DNA of 64,000 bases from Begonia masoniana (Eukaryota; Streptophyta; Magnoliopsida; Cucurbitales; Begoniaceae). Numbering within the stretch: position 1 is the stretch's first letter; each line of letters opens with the position of its first letter. This document shows positions 37,391 to 46,584 of this stretch, piece after piece. A program made the translations under genes and the position numbers. The stretch lies in the NCBI GenBank assembly GCA_022432975.1, contig CM039502.1, forward strand, positions 72,559,497-72,623,496, given 5' to 3'. The notes under the pieces are model-generated. The model was not told where the DNA came from, did no database searches, and was given only the letters and a program-made list of their open reading frames with translations.

Positions 37391-39290
37391 TATCCACCGC
37401 TGCCTTTAAAATCCACATCTTCTGCCTAGTTTAGCTAAGTCTTCCGCCTGACGTCATCAACATCTTCCGCCCAGTCTAGTTACATCTTCCGCCTGACGTC
37501 ATCCACATCTTCGCCGGACGTCATCCACATCTTTTCGCCCAGTCTAGTTACATCTTCCGCCTGACGTCATCCATATCTTCTGCCCAGTTTAGCTAAGTCT
37601 TCCGCACGACATCATCTGCCTACGTCTTCTGCCCCGTTTTATTTACTCCTTCGGACATAGATCACCCGATTCCGGTATTCACTGTAGCCTTTCTTTCAAT
37701 ATGTCTTTCAGTTTATATTTCTCATTTATTTTCACTGCATGTATTTTATCACGTTTCCTTCTGCATGCCCGTCGTACATCCAGCCCTTTATTTAAACGTT
37801 CAAAGTGTTCTGTCCCCCTGTTTTCTTCAGTCTGTTATTTCTGTGGTTCAAAAATTAATATGTCTTCTGATTCTGTTCCAAGTAATCTGATTCCTTCTGT
37901 TGTTTATTCTGCAGTTCGGTTTTAACTGTTTTCCCGTTTTGTTTTCAAATCCTGAGAAAGTTCTCTCTCTCTGTAATACTTTTAAGGGTTTGCTCTTAAA
38001 GGTTCAGTCTGCTCCGTTTATTCAAAAAAAAAAATATACATCCCGTTATCTGTTAAATGTCCCAGAATGACGGCTCCTCGACCCCGATCGGGTTTGGGGG
38101 CGTCACAGCATGATTATCAATCACCATATGTAAAGTTGCACACATACATACATTCTATCGACTATTTCACAGTAGAGTTTGTACGTCAGAACATAAACAT
38201 CCGTCGGGCTAGGGATTTATGACCCCATGAGTACTCACAATCATTCTACTTCTATTTTTTGACTTTACATACATCACACAATACATAGCCGAAGAAATAC
38301 TTATTGAGTTCGAATGTTACAATAATACTTCTCGCAATAACGTTCATACATATAAATAATTTCATGATGCATGATTTCAACATCTTCACTATGCATATGA
38401 ATAACATATTCATAATAATGCATGTGATATAAATATGTAAATCTTCTTATATAACAAACAAAATGATGCATAATTAATGGTTCTGCAGCTATTTAGACAT
38501 CCTTTATGTATATCTCAAACCATGTCTAAAAGAAAGCTAAAATGATTAGCTATCTAAGTTTATTGAATAAATGAATGGCTTTCAGTCGGAGCCTGTTCAC
38601 TTTGATGCCTTAAATTTATTACCAAATCCTCATTTACATATATCATGATCCAAATATGATGTTGGATATAACCATTTAATCAAATTATGCAAACTTTGTC
38701 ACTTAAACCTTTTTAATTTTTAAAGATATCAATTCTATGCTTTTTATCTAGACAACCACACTTTAGTCATCATACACATACAATTTATGTCTCTTTCCAT
38801 CCATTTTAAAGCAAATCACTATAACCTCAACATATCCATTTTATACTTTATTCATCTAATACAACCTACTTTATCCAATAACAACAATGAAAATTAATAT
38901 TTAGTTAAGAGTTCATATTTCTCTTATTCAATTTATTGTATATACATTCTAGTTTAGAAACACTTAGGTTGTAGTTCTTTCTCATCAAACCTTAACAATT
39001 TCACACCTTTTAATTCAACCTGACACCAATAATTCAGAACCTTATCAACAAGATATACTAACATATATCCCAAAATCATCCATTTATCCACCTAAACCAT
39101 GTCAGTAAACACAGTTCAAATAAACCACAAATAGTAGGGTTCTTACCTTTTGATGTCATTGATTCTTCACTTATAAAACTAGATTTAGGCTCAATAGAAT
39201 CCTCTTCATGAGAGGGCAAAAAAAAAAAAAATCTTCTCATTTCTTCGCTTTTCTCTCTCCTTATTTCTTCTCTTATTTCCTTCTTTAGTT

Positions 39291-39490
39291 TAGCACTCCA
39301 TTATATTGTGACAACAAAAGTGCCATTTAGATTGCACGTAATTTAGTATTTCACGAGTGCACTAAAAATATTAAAATTGATTGTCATGTCATTCGATCTG
39401 AATTTCAGGATAATGCTATATGCTTCCATTTGTTCTATTGACTTCGTATATTGCTAGTTTGTTTACAAAGTTGCGTACAATTTTATGATT
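39291..39490 (+). pseudogene. Copia-2 RNase H end
   Basis: The frame reads PLYCDNKSAI, a stop, ARNLVFHECTKNIKIDCHVIRSEFQD. This is the Copia RNase H YCDNQSA...NPVFHERTKHIEIDCH region, with in-frame stops. It continues the reading broken at 33103. Confidence 0.82.
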
Positions 39491-39812
39491 TTGCTTTCTC
39501 TTTAACAAACTCTGATGGTTCTTGTAGCTATGTCGTGACTTTGAGAGCGATGCGTGAGTTTCTCTAACCAATTGATAAACCCTAGTCTTCATTTTGTTTC
39601 TTCAAACTAGTTTATTTTATTTTCACCCAATTGGCTTTTTCGTTACAAAAAATTGTTGTATCACAAGAATGGTCGGCATGCATGATGGGCAAGCTTTAAA
39701 CATACTTATTTCCATCATCCATGGCTGTTTATTTCGCAACTTAATGTTGTGTTCTTCATATTGTGGGCTGAAATTACAACTACAGATTACCCATTTTTTC
39801 CCAAATAGGAAG
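39491..39812. other. Unassigned stretch after Copia-2
   Basis: Nothing convincing. Overlapping ORFs on both strands (39594-39827, 39623-39823) are short and lack motifs. Confidence 0.4.
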
Positions 39813-40470
39813 AGAGATGACAAATGAGCCGGCCGAGCCTAAAAAAAATTGGCTCGCCGAGCCTAATGAGTTAAATGAGCCGGACCAAAAATAATTTTAA
39901 TCTGAGCCGGCTCGCGAGCTAACGGTAAACGAGCCTTAGCGAATCGAACCGAATCGACCAAACATGCATAAATATTTTCAATTTATATAAATATAATGTA
40001 TATTTTTAAAAACTTTTAGTTATTAAAACTATAATTATTATTTATCATTATAATGTCAAAATATAATAGTTAGTCGTTTAGTTAATAAATTACTTTATTA
40101 GTATATAAAATGACATGTATTTATAAAAAAATTATTTGAGATAATCTAATAAAAAAATATTACACTAATATCATTACATATATTTGACAGTTATATCATT
40201 ACAAATTATACTTATATTTTATTTAATTGTCAATCAATTGTAATTAAAGATTACAAACGAGCCGACCGAGCTGAGCCGACTTTGAAAAATTTTTGTTCAC
40301 CAAGCCTAACAAGTTAAACGACCCGAGCCCAGTGAACCCAATGAGCCGAGTCTAACGAACTCGCTCAAAAATAATTTCAATCCGAGCCGAGCTGTCGAGT
40401 TGAGCCTGCTACAATGCCGAGCTAGTCGAGCGGGCTGGCAAGCTAGCCCACTCGTTTGACATCCCCTTTA
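39813..40470. mobile_element. hAT-like non-autonomous DNA transposon
   Basis: An AT-rich core (39960-40250) is flanked on both sides by clusters of GAGCCGRCCGAGCC / GCTCGCGAGC subterminal repeats. The outer ends are AGAGATGACAAATGAGCC on the left and the inverse of GGGGATGTCAAACGAGTGGG on the right, imperfect terminal inverted repeats resembling plant hAT ends. It has no transposase ORF. A clear 8-bp TSD was not found. Confidence 0.55.
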
Positions 40471-41203
40471 AGAATCAGGTCGTTAGCTTCAAACCCTAAT
40501 AAAAATAATAAATCATCATAGAAAAATTATAATAAATTATAAACAATTAGAAGTAAATCACTTATTTTATTGAATTAATAATAAATAAAAAAAACGTGTC
40601 AATATATAAAATTATTATTTTTAAAAACTCAAAAACTATGCAAGTGGGTACTCTTAACCTTAATTAATCCATTAATCCTAAGTAATTAACTTCAACGCCA
40701 TGTCCTTATTACATGTCCACTTTATTTGATTAGTATTAATTCCATATTAAATTCCATATTAAAATTGGTAAAAGCATGATTTCTATGTAGTTTGATGAAA
40801 AAAAAAAATCATCGTTGAAAACTCATTCAAACTAATGTGCTTGAGAAAAGCTCATAAAAATATTTGAAGTATGCAGTAAATCGTACCTATACAGACTCAT
40901 TACAGAAAAAAACAATACCAATATGACATTGATCAAACATAAACTTTACCATGTTTAAGTAAATATGAGATTTAAGTTTTGAAAAATACAAGGTTATAAA
41001 AGATTACGACAGAAGAGAGTTAAAATAATACTTTTTTTCCTTTATTCAAATAGTTGATTTCTTAAATTTTTTAAACTAGTGAAGTTGCTAACTCCATTTT
41101 CAATCAATTTTACTCAGATTACTAGAGCTGGAAAACAGACAGACAGGCATACGACGAGCCAGCCTGCCTACTTAGTGGGCCGAGCTCAGCTACAATTAGG
41201 GGT
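40471..41203. other. AT-rich unassigned stretch
   Basis: No gene recognised. GCCGAGCTCAGC near 41180 resembles the hAT subterminal motif and may mark another decayed copy. Confidence 0.4.
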
Positions 41204-41798
41204 TGAAAGATTAAAGATTAGTTATGCGATGTCACACAGGGTGTTACGTGTGACACTGATAATTAATGCAATGATGGACAATATAAATATGTAGAAATAA
41301 ATAAGACAGGAGGTTGGTAACGTAGTTTGGCAATCAGTCTATGTCTGCGGGGCCGTGTCCAGATATAAAAATATTTCAGGAGTTAACAAAGTTACAAGAC
41401 AATCGGACTTATATAAATAAAGACTCCCTCTTATCTTTGTCGTCGCCTCTTCCTAACTTCCTAATGAAACTGTTTTTGCGAGCTCCCCTCGACTTAAGAT
41501 CGATCTCTCCCGAGATCTAGAAAGCAACAAGATCCCCTTGTTGTTTGCGACTCCTCCTGGAATCCGTGTTATGACAAGATCCTCTTGTCCACGATCAAGA
41601 ATGACAAGCTCCCCTTGTGAATAAACAGAACTCCTCCTAAGTTAGAATGCAGCCTCCTCCCGAGACTGAGCTTCAATGAAGAATAAAAAGATTGCCTCCT
41701 ACGACACCGTCTGTAACACCAGGGCTTTCTCTTCGGACGCAATAAATCAACACACTCCAATAATAGATGAAATTGACAACATAAGAAGAGTGTGTAAA
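41204..41798 (-). mobile_element. LTR D2, 3' portion (left of the organellar insert)
   Basis: Colinear with D1 12540-13133 (GTCACACAGGGTG, AATAAAGACTCCCTCTTAT, GAGCTCCCCTCGACTT). Homology stops at about 41798 and resumes at about 62809 with D1 position 13316, so roughly 180 bp of the LTR are missing at the insert. Confidence 0.88.
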
Positions 41799-41998
41799 CC
41801 CTTAATGTTAATTTATAGTCTCACTTAATCCCCCTATCCCCTTGTTTTTTTTCTTTCTTTTTCTCTGCGACGGGCCAGGAAAGCAAAACTAAAAAAAAGA
41901 AGTTAGGGGACGGGCCGTTCTGTTCCAAGATGGGAAAGGGCTGGGAAAGGAAAAAAAAGAAGATGGGGGCCAGAATTTATATAGATAAAAAGGGTCTT

Positions 41999-42343
41999 GT
42001 CTGTCGTTATAATCGAATACTACGCAATTGTAAAATAAAGACATCTAGGTGAAATATCCTGACAGGGATATTGACTAGCCAGATTAGTAGGTAAGTTGGC
42101 AATACAAGTGAAAATGGTTAAAGAGAAAGATAAGTTCTTCAGACCGTCGGTTGTATATACAATCGCTACAGACTGGATCACTTGTGGGTAGTTGTGATGC
42201 TGCTTAATGTACAGTCGGATGTTTGGACTAGCTTGAGTCCCCAAGGCCTAGAATGGTATTAATCAGAAAAGACTGGGATTGATTAATTGACTAGGTACAA
42301 CTACTACTAATCTTATACTACATATTAGTAGATAGAAACATTG
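41999..42343 (+). ncRNA. Group I intron remnant (upstream intron), 3' part
   Basis: It contains the conserved core ATCGCTACAGACTGGATCAC (about 42162-42181) and, about 25 nt later, TTAATGTACAGTCGGATG. GACTG and CAGTC can pair as the two strands of P7, the group I signature. It ends ...AAACATTG immediately before the cob exon; group I introns end in G. The 5' part is unclear. It is a remnant without function in nuclear DNA. Confidence 0.72.
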
Positions 42344-42379
42344 TATGTCTTACCTTATGGACAAATGAATTTATGGGGT
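42344..42379 (+). pseudogene. cob: Short mitochondrial cob (cytochrome b) exon, fungal type
   Basis: It translates as YVLPYGQMNLWG, the conserved cytochrome b segment before the ATVITNL region. As I recall it, plant mitochondrial cob has LPWGQMSFWG here, while filamentous fungi typically have LPYGQMSLWG, so Tyr and Leu point to a fungal-type source. Flanked by two group I intron cores, it is a typical mini-exon of an intron-rich fungal cob gene. Seed-plant cob is not known to me to have group I introns. Confidence 0.75.
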
Positions 42380-43103
42380 GGCCAATTTAACAGCCCCAAA
42401 TGAGATATTATTGTATTTATTATTTTATTATTCTGCGACTTTATCACTGTGTACTTTGATTTTGATCGTGCAGCTATTCGTATTGCAGTTGATGCGCGAG
42501 TAGGCCCACATAATATGAACATTCTTTGTATTATTACAGGTAGCCTATTAGGGGACGCTCACGCAGAACGACGTGTTACTGTGAGGAATGGAACTCGTGT
42601 ATCCTTCTACCAGGAGGCTACACATTCTCAATATCTTATATGGCTACACTCCTTAATTGCAGGATTAGGATAAAGTAACCCGAATATTCCAACTATCCGA
42701 ACTCGCTTAGGAAAGAGTGGGCTATTACGTTACATTATCCGTTTTCACTCTTTCACGTATACTAGCTTCAATACTATTGACAATGATTGGTACAGTAACG
42801 GGGTAAAACACGTACCTCTGAACATCGTGGATTACCTATCACCATTAGCGTTAGCAATTTGAATTATGGATGATGGGGGTCGGGTGGGTTATGGGCTAAA
42901 ACTAGCTACCAATTCATTCACTTTTGCAGCTACCACTCTCCTAGTTCAGGTACTATTTGATCTTTACGGGATCAAAGCATCAGTGCAAAAAACAGGTGTA
43001 CCTGGGCAACATCATATTTACATCTTATCAGAGTCAATGCCTCATTAGATCACTAGTTCGCCCATACATGGTATCATCTATGGTATACAAATTAGGTCAA
43101 TAG
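42344..43103 (+). pseudogene. LAGLIDADG (LAGLIDADG_2-type) homing endonuclease, intron-encoded, broken
   Basis: An ORF of about 250 codons in frame with the upstream cob exon, as usual for intron-encoded maturase/endonucleases. First motif: TGSLLGDAHAERR (near 42540-42575), followed by RVSFYQEATHSQYLIWLH. Second motif: SPLALAI-x-IMDDGGRVG (near 42840-42890), followed by LKLATNSFTF and IKASVQKTG. The C-terminus LVRPYMVSSMVYKLG ends at TAG 43101-43103. Breaks: TGA at 42401 and 42860 (both would be Trp in the mould mitochondrial code), TAA at 42671, and a frameshift near 43040. The layout is that of two-repeat fungal mitochondrial group I intron endonucleases. It cannot be functional in the nucleus as it stands. 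Confidence 0.85.
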
Positions 43104-43286
43104 TCCAATGTAATAATATTGACTCTCATAATATCGTATAGTCTAATATTTAGGCGACACTCATGAAAACGGTCAACAACTATACTTCTAGTTAAGACCG
43201 TCGGAGACTTTATGACCAAGATATAAAGTAATCGCTACAGACTGGTCCATCAGTGGGTGTTTTAACTCAAGTTAAGATGCTTAATG
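42380..43286 (+). ncRNA. Second group I intron remnant, split by the Tekay element
   Basis: It begins after the cob exon, hosts the LAGLIDADG ORF and contains ATCGCTACAGACTGGTCCAT (near 43222). The 3' P7 strand TTAATGTACAGTCG is split by the Tekay insertion: GCTTAATG ends at 43286 and TACAGTCG resumes at 59448. Joining across the TSD gives the same core as the first intron. The tail runs to about 59600, where rpoC2 begins. Confidence 0.75.
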
Positions 43287-45551
43287 TGTGACGACCCCCG
43301 ACCAGACCCGATCGGGATCCGGGATCGGAGCCATCACTCCGGGACAGTTAACAGAAAATGGGGACTATTTTTTTTTTAAAACTTTATACTTTTAAAACAT
43401 TTACAGAGGGGGAGACAGTTCTCTGGATTCGAAATCAAACGGGAAAAACAATTAACAGAATCGGAACGCAAAATGGATGATAGAAGGAAAGCAGGAAGTG
43501 TTGAAAACAAAAGTAAATAAACTGGCATAAGGCGTTGACGGAAGAAGCAGGCACCGAGTGGAATCGGTGGATGCAAGCAGAAACGATACTAGAAGATTTA
43601 GGCAGATGGCGTGGCCGAATGATGTGGATGACATCATCGGCAGATACAGATAGTAAACATAATCAGCAGAAGGTGATGACGTCAGCCGGAAGATGGATGA
43701 CGTCATCGGCAGATACAGATAGTAAACATAATCGGCAGAAGGTGATGACGTCAGCCAGAAGATGGATGATGTCACCGGCAGATACAGATAGTAGACATAA
43801 TCGGCAGAATGTGATGACGTCATCGGAAGATGTGATGACGTCATCGGCAGATATAGGCAGTAAATGGAATCGGCAGAAGGGATAACCTATGACAGAACCA
43901 CTGTTTGGCGGTGGATGGGAATAAGGCCAAACATGTACAGTATCTATCGGTAGATGAAGTTTAGACGTAGTTTTAAAGGCAAAATTTACAACTTTTGACA
44001 GGAAAACATATAGACAGAGAGCTTAAAACAGACATAGAAGTCCTAGATTTCTCGGACCACATCAAAACATGGATCTGGAACACAACAGAAAACATGACAG
44101 AAACTTAAGAAAGATCACACTACATGGATAGCTGTAAAACCAGAAACTATCCATGCACAGACTAACATAAAATATTCCAAACAAATTTTAGAATACTTCA
44201 AAACATAATTCAACTGTCAAATACAGAGGTTTTAAATATCAATACAGGTTCCATACATCGTTTTACAAACCACAAAGTAGTACAGAACTGGACCTACATT
44301 TCAAATGTTTTAAAACTTCAAAAGATGGTACAATAATGGACATAACTTCAGAAAACACATTCTCACAGGATTAACTCTTGTCTGACTGCAGCAGCCAAAC
44401 CCCGTGAGCTCGATCCTCCAACTACATCAGCTCGTCATTTTGAGGCACAAGGTCCCCATCTGGAGTATCCGTACCTACAACAGGGAGTTCATCTATGAGC
44501 CTAGAGCTCAGTAAGAACATGGAATGCAGTGTGCATATGCTATGCATGAACATTTTCAAATACATGAACATTACATTACATTACATTACGTTTCACTGGA
44601 CAGGAAGGTATAAGTGGGAAGAGGAGCTGGCGCAACAGGAGTACATGCCACAACAGGACATAACGGGAGTACATAACATGATGCCAGCCTTCGTCCACAC
44701 TTAACCGTACATTACATTATAGGTTTTAACTTTCATTACTTCAAAATCTAGTGCTCAAAAATATTTACATGACTTTCCAGAAAACGTGTATGCATGAATA
44801 AGTGTGATGCTCAACTTGACATTCATAAATAACAGAATAAATGCAACAGGGAGAACAGAATATAAAGGAGACAGGTTTAAGTTAAAACATAACCTAAAAT
44901 CCTAACTACCCGAACCAAACCTAGTACCTCCAAGTTGTAGGGCCTTAAGGGCCGACAAAATTGCATGAACTTACCTGTGGTTGTAGAGCTGAAAGCTTTG
45001 TTCACACGTCCATGGTGGTTCAAAACCTATATCGTGAATAATCGGGCTGTCAACCCAAAACATTCGTAAAACTAAAAGTAACTAACCTAAACTCGTTAAC
45101 TAATGAAAAATAGTTACCTGTAACCGAGAAAATGGGAGAAAACAGGAGAACAAAGTTTGGAAATTTGTCTATGTCGTCTGGAAGAGAGAAAACAGGAAGG
45201 AAGAGAAGAAACAGAGAGACGAAATGAAGGTTTCACGTAGGAGGAAAGAGTATGTCTTGTTCAACAAGTTGAACACATGGCAACCAACCATTGGCTTTCT
45301 CCCACCAACTTTAATTTCTCCCCAATTTACCCTTCCATTGATTTCTAACCAAATAGTTTTGTTTTGGTTGAACATAATTTGGTTTTCCAATTAAGTTGTG
45401 ACTTAAATTCTTCGATCCGTTTTCTCCAAAAATCTCCTCTTCTGTAAGGTATTATAAAACTTCAAATAAAAGACGAATTTTATTAATGGCCAATAAATTT
45501 CATTTCAACAGTTTAAGGAATAATTACATGGCAAAAATGTCGGGTGTTACA
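43287..45551 (-). repeat. Tekay 3' LTR (A5)
   Basis: 2265 bp; minus-strand start TGTAACACCCGACATTTTTG at 45551. Nearly identical to A7 except for the minisatellite, which is short here (43616-43875). It contains the donor motif (minus, near 44975), the CCTACAAC arm (minus, 44941-44934) and the GTTGTAGG arm (44481-44474). Confidence 0.95.
43616..43875. repeat. Short minisatellite of A5
   Basis: About four copies of the GATGACGTCATCGGCAGATA / AATCGGCAGAAGGTGATGAC unit that is greatly expanded in A7. It includes perfect GATGACGTCATC palindromes. Confidence 0.9.
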
Positions 45552-45564
45552 TTCCACCCACCTT
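45552..45564 (-). promoter_or_regulatory. Tekay polypurine tract
   Basis: On the minus strand AAGGTGGGTGGAA lies immediately before the 3' LTR start TGTAACACC. It is the expected primer for plus-strand synthesis. Confidence 0.85.
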
Positions 45565-45591
45565 AACAGAAATTTTGTCCCCAAAATTTGC

Positions 45592-46584
45592 CTAAGCAAA
45601 GAGGTCCGGATATTGGGCCCTAACATCCTCTTGTCTTTCCCACGTGGCTTCTTTCACATTATGATTGCGCCATAAAACTTTCACCAACGGGACCACACGA
45701 TTGCGTAACACTTTAAGTGATATATCCAATATCTGTATAGACCTTTCTTCATAGGTCAGCGTCAGCATGATATCAAAGTCCACCTGTTCTACGATCTGAG
45801 TTGGATCTCGTACACATTTTCTCAGCATCGAAACATGGAAGACATTGTGAACTCCATCCATTGACGTTGGCAACTGTAGTTTGTAAGCCATGTTTCCCAC
45901 ACGGTTTAGGATGGGAAAAGGGCCAATGAACCGTGGGCTGAGCTTTCCTTTCTTACCGAATCTCATTACGCTTTTGAAAGGTGACACCTTCAGGAATACC
46001 TCATCGCCCACAGCGAACTCTAAGTCTCTCCTCCTATGGTCTGCATAACTTTTCTGTCGACTCTGAGTAATCTTTATTCGTTGCTTGATAACAGTTATCA
46101 CCTCGGACATCTGCTGTAATATCTCAGGGCCGATAAGCTTGGTTTCTCCAACCTCATCCCAACACAATGGGGATCTACACTTTCTGCCGTAGAGAGCTTC
46201 ATATGGAGCCATGCCAATTGTAGCCTGGTAGCTATTGTTGTAAGCGAACTCCACAAGCGGTAGGTATCTACTCCAAGGAGTATGAAATTCCAGCACGCAC
46301 GACCTTAACATATCCTCCAGTACTTGAATTGTTCTTTCAGACTGCCCGTCTGTCTGTGGATGAAACGCCGTGCTGAAATCCAACTTGGGGCCCAGAGAGT
46401 TCTGCAAACTTTTCCAAAACCTGGAAGTGAATCTGGGATCACGGTCTGAGACGATCGACACAGGAACGCCATGCAGTTTAATAATCTCGCTAATATACAG
46501 CTCTGCATACTGATCCATGGAGAATGTCGTCTTCACAGGTAGAAAATGGGCCGACTTCGTCAATCTGTCCATTATGACCCATAT
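45592..46584 (-). pseudogene. Tekay integrase C-terminal half with chromodomain
   Basis: After the A6 insertion the integrase resumes with IWVIMDRLTKSAHFLPV. The catalytic core follows (SDRDPRFTSRFW; FHPQTDGQSERTIQ; the DDE Glu region), then the GPF/Y segment (RFIGPFPIL), then EERSIQILD...VKVLWRNHNVKEATWE, the Tekay-type chromodomain, ending YPDLFA and stop. It is open throughout, but separated from the N-terminal half by 3.4 kb. Confidence 0.95.

Larger units (their letters stand above)
34347..38107 (+). mobile_element. Solo LTR A4 (family A) with internal duplication
   Basis: It starts TGTAACACCCGACATTTTTT and ends GGGTTTGGGGGCGTCACA. The TSD gcatg is at 34342-34346 and 38108-38112. At 3761 bp it is the longest family A LTR here. 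It contains a nearly exact 530-bp duplication (34856-35390 and 35894-36420, offset 1038 bp) separated by a 35-bp array. Identical short ORFs at 34861-35049 and 35899-36087 reflect that duplication and are not genes. The normal 3' minisatellite position (36938-37390) holds a diverged version of the same 35-bp repeat. Confidence 0.93.
33104..39290 (-). mobile_element. LTR-like insertion G in Copia-2 (boundaries partly uncertain), split by A4
   Basis: The Copia-2 RNase H reading stops after RARNKIAS at 33103 and resumes near 39290 with PLYCDNKSAI, about 40 codons later in the domain. Between them, excluding A4, are some 2.4 kb of AT-rich DNA beginning TGTGAAACCCGCACCC. On the minus strand this holds AAAAGGTAAGAACC (near 39145), like the donor motif of families A, C and F. 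I infer a minus-strand solo LTR. No matching TSD is seen and host codons are missing, so a deletion accompanied the insertion or followed it. Confidence 0.5.

Noticed and set aside
42449..43048. LAGLIDADG ORF as the angiosperm cox1 intron endonuclease
   Set aside because: It is in frame with a cob exon, not cox1, and neighbouring cob residues are fungal-type; a homology search would settle it.
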